Part shown: positions 1 to 8,783 of the stretch, one piece after another | Layout of the letters: each line of letters starts with the position of its first letter | Numbering within the stretch: position 1 is the first letter of the stretch | Assembly: GCA_947497985.1 (NCBI GenBank) | Contig: CANMIX010000005.1 | Location: 222,320-286,319, forward strand | Length of the DNA stretch: 64,000 nt | From: an uncultured Paracoccaceae bacterium | GTDB taxonomy: Bacteria; Pseudomonadota; Alphaproteobacteria; Rhodobacterales; Rhodobacteraceae | Direction: 5' to 3' | Translations under genes and position numbers: made by a program | Notes under the pieces: model-generated | The model's input: the letters and a program-made list of their open reading frames with translations, nothing else | Databases searched by the model: none | What the model was told of the DNA's origin: nothing

Positions 1-1932
1 CGGAGGACCTTTGCGGGGCGCGGGCTTCTTGGACCGTGCTTCACCACCACCGTTGAAATCGGATGATTTGCGGTCTGAACGACGATCGGTCGGCTTGGCA
101 GGGGTTGGCTTGGCTGCACGTGGTTTATCGGGCGCATCGTTGAACTTGCGTTCCGGCCGTTTGCCTTCGAACCGTTTGCCATCGCCACGCGGTTTGTCGC
201 CACGAGGTTTATCCCCGCGCGGCTTGTCACCCCAAGGTTTGTCCCCGCGTGGTTTGTCGCCACGTGGCTTGTCAGACCGGTCACGCCCACCACCGCGGTG
301 CCCATCAGTACGCGGGCCGCGCTTGTTCATTGGACGGCCACCTTGACGGCTTTCGCCTAGGTCAGGCGCTTTATCCAGCTTTTTGACAGCGGCACCATCT
401 TCGACGGTCATGTCCTCGCCAATGGCTTCGACAAATTTTGCAACGCTGGTCTCTTTGATCTGCACAAAGCTTTCGTCTTGGCGCACACGGATGGCACCAA
501 TGTCGTCTTTGGTCAGGCCACCGAATTTGCACAGCATTGGCAACAGGCGACGTGGCTCAGCCTCGGCTGCACGACCACCTTCGATTGAGAACCAGATGGT
601 CGGGCCAAAATCGTCACGCCGTGCGGGTGCTTTGGTGTCCACATCGGCCAATTCTTCTGGGGCGGAGCGAACAGACCGGTATAGGCGCAGATAGGCGGCG
701 GCCAGCTGCTCGGCGCTAAAGGCTTCGGCGAGGGAGGCCACAGGAGCCGCTTCGGCCTCTTCAACCGGGGTCTGCCAGGTTGGATCTGCCAGCATACGCT
801 CTGAATCGCGCGAACGCACATCATCGGCAGAGGGGGCCGTGGTCCATTCGGCTTTTACTTTGGCGAACTGCAGAATGCGTTCGGCTTTTTTGCGGTTGCG
901 ACGGGTGACGATCAGCGCGCTGACACCATGACGGCCCGCACGACCGGTCCGGCCAGAACGGTGCAACATGGTTTCATGGCTCGATGGCAGTTCGGCGTGG
1001 ACCACCAGATCAAGGTTCGGCAGGTCGATACCACGTGCCGCAACATCCGTTGCCACACAGACATGGGCCCGACCATCGCGCATCGCTTGCAGCGCGTGCG
1101 AGCGTTCCGCCTGTGACAGCTCACCCGACAGGGCAACAACTTTGAAGCCGCGATTGGACAGGCGCGTTGTCAGACGGTTCACCGTCGCACGCGTGTTGGC
1201 AAAGACAATGGCGTTGGGCGCCTGGTGGAACAACAGCGTGTTGATCACCGCGTTCTCAGTGTCATGCTCAGCCACGTTCATGGCCTTATAGTCGATGTCA
1301 GCGTGCTGCGTGCTCTCGGATTTGGTAACAATCCGCTGCGCGTCTTTCTGATAGCTTTTGGCCAGCTCTGCAATCGAACGCGGCACGGTGGCCGAGAACA
1401 GCAGCGTTTGGCGGTCTTCCGGTGTCTCGCCCAGAATGAATTCCAGATCCTCGCGGAAGCCCAGATCCAGCATCTCATCCGCTTCGTCCAAAACAACCGA
1501 ACGCACGGCGCTCAGGTCGATGGAGCCGCGCATGATATGGTCGCGCAGACGGCCCGGGGTCGCCACAACAATATGGGTGCCACGGGCCAGGGCGCGGCGT
1601 TCATCGCGCATATCCATGCCGCCGACACAGGACGCCAGATGCGCACCGGCCTTGGCATAAAGCCAGCCGAGTTCGCGTTTGACCTGCAGGGCCAATTCAC
1701 GGGTTGGGGCAATAACCAGCGCCAAAGGCGCGCCTGCGGCCTCAAAGGCTTCTGCGTCCTGCAGCAGGGTGGGGGCAATGGCCAGACCAAAGCCAAGAGT
1801 TTTACCCGAACCGGTCTGGGCCGATACCAGAAGGTCGAGACCTTCCAGGTCCGCATCTGTTACGGCGGTCTGAACGGGTGTCAGTGTGGCATAGCCACGG
1901 TCATCAAGTGCGTCACGAAGAGCTTTTTTCAC
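1..1932 (-). CDS. DEAD-box ATP-dependent RNA helicase with DbpA-type RNA-binding domain (3' end outside window)
   Basis: ATP-dependent RNA helicase, probably acting in ribosome assembly or RNA turnover in the cytoplasm. Seen: Walker A AQTGSGKT (residues about 38-45), DEAD box in VVLDEADEML (about 147), SAT (about 177) and HRSGRTGRAG (about 326). A DbpA-like RNA-binding fold follows (about 437-510), then a long basic tail with six GDKPR-type repeats. The frame is still open at base 1, so at least 644 residues are present and the C-terminus is missing. The start is GTG at 1932; an in-frame ATG in a good context was not seen and the Shine-Dalgarno is weak. Helicase identity is firm; the precise subfamily (RhlE, DbpA or DeaD/CsdA) is not. 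Confidence 0.93.
   Translation of the reverse strand, partial: MKKALRDALDDRGYATLTPVQTAVTDADLEGLDLLVSAQTGSGKTLGFGLAIAPTLLQDAEAFEAAGAPLALVIAPTRELALQVKRELGWLYAKAGAHLASCVGGMDMRDERRALARGTHIVVATPGRLRDHIMRGSIDLSAVRSVVLDEADEMLDLGFREDLEFILGETPEDRQTLLFSATVPRSIAELAKSYQKDAQRIVTKSESTQHADIDYKAMNVAEHDTENAVINTLLFHQAPNAIVFANTRATVNRLTTRLSNRGFKVVALSGELSQAERSHALQAMRDGRAHVCVATDVAARGIDLPNLDLVVHAELPSSHETMLHRSGRTGRAGRHGVSALIVTRRNRKKAERILQFAKVKAEWTTAPSADDVRSRDSERMLADPTWQTPVEEAEAAPVASLAEAFSAEQLAAAYLRLYRSVRSAPEELADVDTKAPARRDDFGPTIWFSIEGGRAAEAEPRRLLPMLCKFGGLTKDDIGAIRVRQDESFVQIKETSVAKFVEAIGEDMTVEDGAAVKKLDKAPDLGESRQGGRPMNKRGPRTDGHRGGGRDRSDKPRGDKPRGDKPWGDKPRGDKPRGDKPRGDGKRFEGKRPERKFNDAPDKPRAAKPTPAKPTDRRSDRKSSDFNGGGEARSKKPAPRKGPP
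185..274 (-). repeat. Six tandem 15-bp units encoding GDKPR/GDKPW repeats in the helicase tail
   Basis: Six consecutive, slightly diverged 15-base units in phase with the reading frame each encode Gly-Asp-Lys-Pro-Arg (one copy has Trp instead of Arg). Such basic, disordered tails of DEAD-box helicases generally raise non-specific RNA affinity. The synonymous differences between units suggest an older expansion kept by selection on the peptide rather than a recent slippage product. Confidence 0.9.
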
Positions 1933-2990
1933 GAGGTTTTCTTTTCACTGGGGTTGCGCTTCCCAAATGAAATACAGGCCCCCCTAAGCAAAATTGGGCC
2001 GCACCATGTTGGATCAAGCGATGGAAGGCGGCAGCGATAGGTCATCATGCGGTCTTTGTACAGGTCTGTTTGGGTGAATTTTGTCCTTTGTTCGGGGGAA
2101 AGGCCCGATCGGCACCCGTTATACGACTCTGAGCGTCTTAAGCTTGCGCTTTGGGTTGTTGGGTGTCCGTCCTGTGGCCAGACTGACCTTGTAACATGTG
2201 ATCACCGGAGACTTTCAGCAGGCGAAACAAGCCTCAACACATTCGGTAATTTTTATATTGAAGGTCGATTTATTTGTTATTTTTTGTCAATCAATCTGGC
2301 TTTGAACTGGCACGTTTCGACCAAGTCGAAGCCAGAATAAATTCCTGATCGGCGTTCTGGTTCTATTGTTTTGACCATTTAAGAGGGGTCGAGGATACAC
2401 TTTTAAGAATTTAGGCGCATTATTGAATCAATTATATATGAATTTAAGTGTCTGATATTTAGCAAGTAAAATTTCATAAGAGCATGTTTGAGGATCGATA
2501 CAGAAGATTGCCGGTGTTGTTTGCTCAATACAGTATCGTTTTATTGAAATGGCTGGCTTGGATGTTGTTTTTATTTGGTGAGGTTTACCCTGAATTAATC
2601 GGTTGAATATTAGTTTGAGTTTAATCGCAGTTCAATTTTTTGGAAATGGCCACCCTGAACGGAGCCGCAAAATGCACAAGTTCACTGACATCGGCCTGAC
2701 GGCCATCGGCAGCGCAGTGCAATCATTGATTGCGGATGTGTGTCGACGTTCCAGAAGCCGCGACCCCGCTCCAAGGTTTTTTCCGGCTCCGCTATTCTAC
2801 ACCGGCCAAACGGAACAAGACGCAGCACCTTTTATCGCGGCACCAGATACCTGCGAAAAACGTGAGCAAAGCCAAGCGGGGATCTCGCACCGGTTCGAAT
2901 GTACAACGCTTATTTCGAATATGTTCAGGCCACTCCGGCAACCGAAAAATGTGGTCCATCTAACCTCAAGTAAACCCTAAGGATTCTCCT
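1933..2990. other. Long intergenic region, AT-rich in the middle, no convincing gene
   Basis: About 1.06 kb between the divergent helicase and chemoreceptor genes. Bases ~2260-2640 are clearly AT-rich compared with the rest of the window, and no protein family is recognisable in any frame. One small candidate frame (ATG 2672, stop 2978-2980, 102 codons) has GGAG seven bases upstream. Its predicted peptide looks like nothing known, and its stop overlaps the TAAGGA ribosome-binding site (2978-2983) of the chemoreceptor. It could be a leader ORF or chance. The region presumably holds promoters for both flanking genes, but none can be assigned with confidence. Confidence 0.6.
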
Positions 2991-5228
2991 GTGTTCACTT
3001 CGACAAAACTGAAACTATCCGCCAAATTACCTTTGTTTATTGCTGTGTTCAGTATTCTGATCAGTGCATTTCTCATTGCCATTCCTGTATCGTCTTTCAA
3101 TTCATTTGCCAGGTCTTCGGTGCATGAAAAAATGGAAACCATGCTGAGTGACAGGAAGAGGTCGGTCGAAAACCTGATGCATGGCGTGAACGCAGATATG
3201 CAAGCCATGATAGAAAGCACGAGTACGCGGTATGCTCTGCAAGCTTTTAGCGCTTCGTTTGCTGTAATAGACGGCAATCGAGAGGATATCCTCAAGCGTG
3301 GCTACATCACTGATAACCCACATGAGGCGGGGAAGAAACACCTGCTCAACGCCGCGGATGTCGATGAAGCTTATGACATCAACCACGCGACCTATCATCC
3401 GGGCTTTCGCACGCTGATCGAGGGCAAGCGTTATTATGATGCCTTCTTGATCAACCCGGATGGTGACATCATCTATTCGGTTTTCAAAGAGCAGGACTAT
3501 GCAACAAATTTGATCACTGGCGCCTATTCCGATTCAGGTTTGGCGCGTGCATATAATGCCGCGATTGCGGCTGAAAAAGGTTCGATCGTTTTTGAAGATT
3601 TCGCGCCATATGAACCCAGCTACGGGGCACCGGCAAGCTTCGTTGCGGCACCTGTCTTTAACGCAGCGGGTGCTCTTGTTGGGGTCGCAGCACTGCAATT
3701 CCCGATCGGTGAACTTGCGGAGATTACCCAAAATTCTAGTGGTTTGGGGGAAACGCAACATGTCTATATCGTTGGCGCAGATTCCAGGGCGCGCACGCCC
3801 TCGCGATTTGAAGACCAATACAATGTCCTCGACGTGTTGCTAGACGCCGGCAGTGTTCAAGACGCGCTAAATGGCGAAAGGCATTTCACAGACGTGACTT
3901 TGGGTATCTCAGGCAATGACGTCTACTCTTTTGCTTTGCCGTTGGACTTTCCCGGGGCGGCATGGGCGATCGCCGCTGAACAGGATGTGGATGACGTCAT
4001 GGCTCCGGTTCGTAAAGAAGCCAAAAGCTTGATTGTTATCTCTATCGTCGCTGTAAGCGTAATGTGCATTGTTGGTTGGTGGTTCGCGCGCAGTATTACC
4101 CGGCCTTTGGGTACTATCTGCGCCTCGATGCGGGCGATTGCCGATGGGGATTTCAAGACTGATGTGGTTGAAGCCAACCGCGGGGACGAAATTGGCATGA
4201 TCGGGAAAACCCTTGTGTCCATGCGCACGGATCTCGAAAAAGGACGTGCCAACGAAAGCGTGCGTGCCGAGCAACAGCAGGAACAGATGCGGGTTGTTGA
4301 TGTCCTCAGCGAAGGTTTGTTGCGCCTGTCCAAGGGGGACTTTTCTCAGGAAATCCAAGAAGAATTTAGCGGCGAACATGATACTTTGCGGGTGAACTAC
4401 AACACGACGGTTTCGACGTTGAACGACACGGTTGCCAAGGTTGTCCAGATCTCATCCAATATCCGCAGCGCTTCTGCTGAGATCAACAAAGGCTCGCAGG
4501 ATCTGTCACACCGTACCGAAAGCCAGGCTGCAACATTGGAAGAGACTGCCGCCGCACTGGATGAAATGACCGCAAGCGTACGCTCAGCCGCCGAGAATGC
4601 CCGCAGCGTCGAAATCACCATGACCGAGGCGCGAAAATCGGCAGAAACCAACCGCGAGGTTGTGGAAAACGCCGTGGCTGCGATGACCAAAATCAAAGAA
4701 AGCTCGGATCACATCGCACAGATCATCACGGTGATTGATGACATCGCGTTCCAGACCAATCTGTTGGCTCTGAACGCAGGTGTTGAGGCTGCGCGCGCCG
4801 GTGAAGCTGGGCGCGGATTTGCCGTGGTCGCCTCTGAGGTGCGGGGCTTGGCACAGCGATCATCAGATGCCGCGATGGAGATTAAGACACTGATCTCCAA
4901 CAGTGGTCTTCAGGTTGAAAACGGTGTGCAGCTTGTCGACCAAGCGGGCGAAGCGCTGCAAAGCATCGTTGGTCAGGTCACTGAGGTCTCGCGCCTGGTC
5001 AGTGGCATCGCCACAGGGGCTGCGGAACAGTCAACCGGCTTGGGTGAAATCAACTCTGGTATGACTCAGCTTGATCAGGTGACCCAGCAAAACGCGGCTT
5101 TGGTACAGGAAACCACATCCACCAGCGATGGGCTTAATTCGGATGCGATGCAACTCGCCGAACAAGTGTCGCATTTCCACCTTGCCCAAAGTGGATCTGC
5201 CCGGGCGCACGGGGCCTTGGCGGCTTGA
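2991..5228 (+). CDS. Methyl-accepting chemotaxis protein with Cache-type periplasmic sensor
   Basis: Transmembrane chemoreceptor signalling to CheA/CheW. Seen in order: a membrane helix (residues ~14-35), a ~300-residue periplasmic region consistent with a double-Cache ligand domain, a second helix (~343-366, ending GWWFARSITRPL), HAMP segments, and a cytoplasmic four-helix bundle with the hairpin tip DDIAFQTNLLALNAGVEAAR. There is no C-terminal CheR/CheB-binding pentapeptide (xWxxF), so adaptation may need assistance from other receptors. The start is GTG at 2991, chosen because TAAGGA lies eight bases upstream. A strong terminator follows, so it is transcribed as a single unit. The ligand cannot be told from sequence. 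Confidence 0.93.
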   Translation: MFTSTKLKLSAKLPLFIAVFSILISAFLIAIPVSSFNSFARSSVHEKMETMLSDRKRSVENLMHGVNADMQAMIESTSTRYALQAFSASFAVIDGNREDILKRGYITDNPHEAGKKHLLNAADVDEAYDINHATYHPGFRTLIEGKRYYDAFLINPDGDIIYSVFKEQDYATNLITGAYSDSGLARAYNAAIAAEKGSIVFEDFAPYEPSYGAPASFVAAPVFNAAGALVGVAALQFPIGELAEITQNSSGLGETQHVYIVGADSRARTPSRFEDQYNVLDVLLDAGSVQDALNGERHFTDVTLGISGNDVYSFALPLDFPGAAWAIAAEQDVDDVMAPVRKEAKSLIVISIVAVSVMCIVGWWFARSITRPLGTICASMRAIADGDFKTDVVEANRGDEIGMIGKTLVSMRTDLEKGRANESVRAEQQQEQMRVVDVLSEGLLRLSKGDFSQEIQEEFSGEHDTLRVNYNTTVSTLNDTVAKVVQISSNIRSASAEINKGSQDLSHRTESQAATLEETAAALDEMTASVRSAAENARSVEITMTEARKSAETNREVVENAVAAMTKIKESSDHIAQIITVIDDIAFQTNLLALNAGVEAARAGEAGRGFAVVASEVRGLAQRSSDAAMEIKTLISNSGLQVENGVQLVDQAGEALQSIVGQVTEVSRLVSGIATGAAEQSTGLGEINSGMTQLDQVTQQNAALVQETTSTSDGLNSDAMQLAEQVSHFHLAQSGSARAHGALAA

Positions 5229-5272
5229 TCTTAAGCAAGGTCTATGTCTGCTAGGTTGTAAAACCCCATAAC

Positions 5273-5317
5273 AAGAACCGAAGCCCTGTGGTTACAGATG
5301 GGCTTCGGTTCTTTGTT
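5273..5317 (+). terminator. Rho-independent terminator after the chemoreceptor
   Basis: A perfect 14-bp inverted repeat, AAGAACCGAAGCCC (5273-5286) and GGGCTTCGGTTCTT (5300-5313), with a 13-base loop, runs into a T-rich stretch. It lies 45 bases after the chemoreceptor stop. Confidence 0.9.
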
Positions 5318-5431
5318 TGATCGGACGTAAGTGTGCGCACATATTGCAGATTATCAAAGCCGGTGTCTGTTGGTGGCGTTTTTACCCTTTGGGGCATATG
5401 CTTTTGCAATGACAACTAGAATGAGCCGACA

Positions 5432-5782
5432 ATGAAACGCCTTCGCAATCCACGTACCGGTATCGATCAGGGTGAAGCGTCAATCTTTTCAGAATTTGAA
5501 AGCGGCGGCACCATGTGGACCGGGACAGGCGACCGGGAGCGGCGCAAGCCGGTGAAATTTGCCGAAGCTTATGCGCACCCGCCCGCGGTTCAGGTCTCGG
5601 TTGCCTTGTGGGACATGGACACGGCCGCGGCCATTCGCGCGGAAATCCGTGCCGAAAACATCACCGAAACCGGCTTTGAAATTGTTTTTCGCACTTGGTC
5701 CGACAGCCGGATCGCCCGGCTGCGCGCCAGTTGGTTGGCAATCGGGGATCTGCCGTTCGATGATGATTGGGACGTGGATTAA
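5432..5782 (+). CDS. H-type lectin domain protein
   Basis: A 116-residue protein whose central part (about residues 20-105) matches the H-type lectin fold: the motif VALWDMD followed by a strand pair ending FRTWSDSRIARLRASWLAIG. H-type lectins (known from discoidin-like and snail agglutinins) form trimeric beta-sandwiches that bind GalNAc-type sugars; related single-domain proteins occur in roseobacters with unknown function. No signal peptide is visible, so the native location is unclear. The start is ATG at 5432 after GAGCCGACA, a weak ribosome-binding site. It converges on merR and their stop codons overlap (5779-5782). Confidence 0.8.
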   Translation: MKRLRNPRTGIDQGEASIFSEFESGGTMWTGTGDRERRKPVKFAEAYAHPPAVQVSVALWDMDTAAAIRAEIRAENITETGFEIVFRTWSDSRIARLRASWLAIGDLPFDDDWDVD

Positions 5783-6156
5783 CCCGCCTTTTGGGGTGGT
5801 TTTGCCAGGGTTGTCAGGCTGTCGTAATGGCGGATCTTTTCATCCAGCAGCTCCCGACAGGCATCAATCTGCGCCTGCTGGGTGTCCAGCTCGCTGCGAT
5901 GCGCCTCCAAGATGGCGCGCCGTTCCAACGCACTGCCCGGATCACGGCTGAGTTCGACATAAGATTGGATCACCTTAAGCGGCATATGCGTCGCACGCAG
6001 TCGTTCAAACATTCGCAACCAACGCAGATCCGTGGGCGTGAACACCCGATGCCCGTCGGCACCACGTTGCAGGCGGGGCAACAGCCCCGCGCGCTCGTAA
6101 AACCGGATCGTATCGACACTCAGCCCGGATTGGGCGGCAGCCTCCGATATCTTCAC
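5779..6156 (-). CDS. MerR family transcriptional regulator
   Basis: A 125-residue one-component regulator. The winged helix-turn-helix sits at the N-terminus (MKISEAAAQSGLSVDTIRFYERAGLLP), followed by a dimerising coiled coil (about 75-115). The short C-terminus has no metal-binding cysteines, so this is not a CueR/ZntR-type metal sensor; the effector is unknown. Its ATG overlaps the stop of the NTF2-like gene (ATGA at 6153-6156), so the two are translationally coupled. The operon promoter at 6598-6628 has the stretched 19-bp spacer that MerR proteins untwist, which implies autoregulation and control of its partner. Confidence 0.93.
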   Translation of the reverse strand: MKISEAAAQSGLSVDTIRFYERAGLLPRLQRGADGHRVFTPTDLRWLRMFERLRATHMPLKVIQSYVELSRDPGSALERRAILEAHRSELDTQQAQIDACRELLDEKIRHYDSLTTLAKPPQKAG

Positions 6157-6569
6157 GCAACATTCTCCTGCGAGTTGGTCCGCACCCCGTTGGTTTCTTC
6201 CAAAGCGGCCGTGTCTTCATAGAAACGATAGAGCGTCAGCTTGTCATCTGCGAATTCCGCATAAAGGGTCCAGTGGCTGTGAAACAGCTTATCCGTCGCG
6301 CGCACCCGGTGAATAAACCGTCCCGTCGCAAACCCGCGTGTGTCATCTGCCATGGTATGATCCACTTCAAACAGCTGCGTGTCAAAGATCCGGCGCAGCT
6401 CGTTGAAAAAGGCGGTAAACCCCTCTGGGCCCGTATAAGTGCCATAAAGGGGCAGCGCCTCGTAACGTTCCTCGCGCACGGCGATGATTTTGGCATCCTC
6501 TGCAATCATATGGGCTGCGCCTTCTGGCGACAGAACGGCTGCAAAAAAGGTGTCGATGAAATTGGTCAT
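6153..6569 (-). CDS. NTF2-like / SnoaL-like small protein
   Basis: A 138-residue protein with the cone-shaped alpha+beta pattern of the NTF2-like superfamily (residues ~1-120). Members are small-molecule-binding enzymes such as ketosteroid isomerase or polyketide cyclases, or simple binding proteins; the reaction here cannot be inferred. The start at 6569 is chosen for the AGGAG eight bases upstream. A longer frame reaching 6617 would run through the promoter elements and is rejected. It is the first gene of the merR operon, so it is the likely effector function induced through MerR. Confidence 0.78.
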   Translation of the reverse strand: MTNFIDTFFAAVLSPEGAAHMIAEDAKIIAVREERYEALPLYGTYTGPEGFTAFFNELRRIFDTQLFEVDHTMADDTRGFATGRFIHRVRATDKLFHSHWTLYAEFADDKLTLYRFYEDTAALEETNGVRTNSQENVA

Positions 6570-6597
6570 GCTGGTCTCCTGTTGTGATGACGCCTCA

Positions 6598-6628
6598 GCG
6601 CTAGCAGGGTGGAGCAACTCCAGGTCAA
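6598..6628 (-). promoter_or_regulatory. MerR-type promoter/operator with 19-bp spacer
   Basis: Reading on the minus strand: -35 TTGACC (6628-6623), a 19-base spacer containing the dyad TGGAG-TTG-CTCCA (6622-6610), then -10 TAGCGC (6603-6598). An overlong 19-20-bp spacer with a dyad between the hexamers is the hallmark of promoters activated by MerR-family proteins. It lies 29 bases upstream of the NTF2-like start. Confidence 0.88.
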
Positions 6629-6771
6629 GCGGCGATTGACCCTATTTGTCAAAACGCCCCGGCCGTGCTCAGGGACCGGTGGCGGCCTGGGCGTGCTGTG
6701 TCATGCGGCGTTTACAGTGGCGACATATGCCGTGGTAAAGCGCTGTTTTAAAACTGAAAGCCCCGAGCCAG

Positions 6772-7572
6772 ATGAATATGCCTGAAATGAACCAACAGCT
6801 TTTGACACAAGCCCTGGCGTGCGCCCACCACATGGCCGATCTTGCCCGGCCGCTGGCGCGTGCCACCTGGCTGCAGCCCAAGGACGTGACGTTCAAGGAA
6901 GACGGTAGTTTTCTGACCCGCGCGGATCTGGCGATTGAACGCAGCTGGCGCGATCACCTGTACACAGCGTTTCCAAGCCATGCCATCCAGGGCGAGGAAT
7001 ACGGCAGTAACAGCGGCGACGCGGAATACACATGGGTGCTCGACCCCATCGATGGCACCCGGCAATACGGCATGGGACTTGGCAATTTCTCCACCCTCAT
7101 CGCACTGTGTGACGGGGCGGGATATCCGTTGTTGGGAATGATCGATCTGCCACTGATGGATGCGCGTTACTTTGCGGTGCGCGGGCAGGGGGCATGGTTG
7201 AATGATCGGCGTCTTGCAGTGTCTGGTGTCACGGATCTGAAACAGGCGCTGACCATGCTGGCCAATCAAAACAGTTTTTTCGGGGCGCAGGCGCGGGCCT
7301 ATGAAAATCTGCGCGCGGTGGTTGATGGCGCGGCCTTTGATGCGGGCTCCCCGGCCTATGGCGCGCTGGCGGCGGGCAAAGTGGACCTGTGCCTCAATGG
7401 CGGTGACCTAAACGCCCATGACATCTGCGCATTGGTCCCGGTGATTGAGGAAGCAGGCGGCATCATCACCAACTGGCAGGGCGATGCATTGGGGCTGGCC
7501 TCATCCGGCGCGATTGTCGCGGCGGCGACACCTGAATTGCACCGGGCGGCGTTGGCGGTACTGTCCGTCTAA
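6772..7572 (+). CDS. Inositol monophosphatase-family phosphatase, probably histidinol-phosphatase
   Basis: A 266-residue Mg-dependent phosphatase of the IMPase/FBPase superfamily. Metal-binding motifs are present: GEEYG (about residue 80), WVLDPIDGTRQY (about 94-105) and a C-terminal NAHDICALVPVIEEAGG. The last replaces the usual W-D-x-A-A/G with HDICAL, which, with the DPIDGTRQY motif, resembles HisN-type histidinol-phosphate phosphatases more than true inositol phosphatases. Substrate remains inferred: histidinol phosphate, inositol phosphate or 3'-phosphoadenosine phosphate are alternatives. ATGs at 6772, 6778 and 6787 are close together and the true start among them is uncertain. It is monocistronic and converges on prs. 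Confidence 0.85.
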   Translation: MNMPEMNQQLLTQALACAHHMADLARPLARATWLQPKDVTFKEDGSFLTRADLAIERSWRDHLYTAFPSHAIQGEEYGSNSGDAEYTWVLDPIDGTRQYGMGLGNFSTLIALCDGAGYPLLGMIDLPLMDARYFAVRGQGAWLNDRRLAVSGVTDLKQALTMLANQNSFFGAQARAYENLRAVVDGAAFDAGSPAYGALAAGKVDLCLNGGDLNAHDICALVPVIEEAGGIITNWQGDALGLASSGAIVAAATPELHRAALAVLSV

Positions 7573-7592
7573 GGTCCACGTGCGACATCACG

Positions 7593-7622
7593 AAAAAGCC
7601 GCCTCCAAAACTGGAGACGGCT
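7593..7622 (-). terminator. Rho-independent terminator of prs
   Basis: On the minus strand the RNA forms AGCCGTCTCCA (7622-7612), a four-base loop and TGGAGGCGGCT (7607-7597), pairing over 11 positions with one G-U, followed by five U. The opposite strand has a mismatch there, so it is tuned for leftward transcription from prs. Confidence 0.88.
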
Positions 7623-7654
7623 CTTGCAGAGAAAACCCAAAAGTCAGGGTTCTA

Positions 7655-8674
7655 TTAACGGCTTGCCGTCAAATGCTCATAGATCGGGATCAGCGTCTTG
7701 TCGTCAAACAGCGAGGACACCGATGTGCCGTGCCAGATGTTCAGGATCGCTTGGGTGAACAGTGGTGCTGTCGGTAGAATGCGGATGTTCGGCGTCTTCA
7801 GGATTTCTTCGGTGGGCTGAATGGAATCTGTGATGACCAAGGATTTCATGACCGAATTTGACACCCGTTCCACAGCAGGACCGGACATCACACCATGTGA
7901 GATATAGGCGTGGACTTCCTTGGCACCATTGTCCAAGAGCACCTGCGCCGCTTTACACAATGTGCCAGCCGTGTCGCACATGTCATCCACGATCAGGCAG
8001 ATTTTGTCAGAGACATCACCAATCACGGTCATCTCGGCCACTTCGCCGGGCTTTTCACGGCGCTTGTCCACGATCGACAGCGGCGCATTGATACGTTTCG
8101 CCAGTTCCCGCGCACGCGCCACGCCGCCCACGTCAGGAGAGACCACCATCAGGTCTTCCATCTGATCCGCAAACTGGTTTTTCACATCCAGTGCAAAGAT
8201 CGGCGAGGCATAAAGGTTGTCTACGGGGATATCAAAGAACCCCTGGATCTGGGCCGCGTGAAGATCCATGGTCAGGATCCGTTCTACGCCTGCTTCCACC
8301 AGCATATTGGCAACCAGCTTGGCCGAAATCGGGGTCCGCGCCTTTGTACGGCGGTCCTGACGGGCATAGCCAAAGTAAGGGATCACAGCGGTGATACGTT
8401 GGGCTGATGACCGGCGCAGAGCATCTGCAATGATCAGCAGTTCCATCAGATTGTCATTGGCCGGGTTGGAGGTCGGCTGAATGATGAACATGTCTTCGCC
8501 GCGCACGTTCTCGAAAACTTCGACAAAGATCTCACCGTCGTTGAAGCGTTCGACCCGGGCATCGACCAGCCCTTGGTCCATTCCACGATGCAGGCTCATC
8601 CGGCGTGCGATCGCTTCGGCGAGCGGAAGGTTTGCGTTCCCAGAGATGAGCTTGGGTTCGGTCAAGGTTGGCAT
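7655..8674 (-). CDS. prs: Ribose-phosphate pyrophosphokinase (PRPP synthase)
   Basis: Makes 5-phosphoribosyl 1-diphosphate from ribose 5-phosphate and ATP, feeding purine, pyrimidine, NAD, His and Trp synthesis. Diagnostic pieces: the catalytic flexible loop [15 protein letters not shown] (residues ~105-120), [11 protein letters not shown] (~139), [12 protein letters not shown], and the PRPP-binding loop [12 protein letters not shown] (~228-240). At 339 residues it is slightly longer than the ~315 usual in enterobacteria, mostly at the termini, as in other alphaproteobacteria. The start at 8674 gives the expected N-terminus ([15 protein letters not shown]). It is divergent from the isomerase-like gene and ends at its own terminator. 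Confidence 0.97.
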   Translation of the reverse strand: MPTLTEPKLISGNANLPLAEAIARRMSLHRGMDQGLVDARVERFNDGEIFVEVFENVRGEDMFIIQPTSNPANDNLMELLIIADALRRSSAQRITAVIPYFGYARQDRRTKARTPISAKLVANMLVEAGVERILTMDLHAAQIQGFFDIPVDNLYASPIFALDVKNQFADQMEDLMVVSPDVGGVARARELAKRINAPLSIVDKRREKPGEVAEMTVIGDVSDKICLIVDDMCDTAGTLCKAAQVLLDNGAKEVHAYISHGVMSGPAVERVSNSVMKSLVITDSIQPTEEILKTPNIRILPTAPLFTQAILNIWHGTSVSSLFDDKTLIPIYEHLTASR

Positions 8675-8783
8675 AGTCTGTATCCCCAGCAGCAGAGGCA
8701 GTTTGTGACAGATTCGTGATGTTGAAACCCGCTTAACATGGGCTTAGGTCTAATCCCAGTTCTAAGCTTAAGGAATTCATCAC

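Noticed and set aside
185..274. CRISPR-like array
   Set aside because: The 15-base units are contiguous without spacers and encode a peptide repeat in frame.
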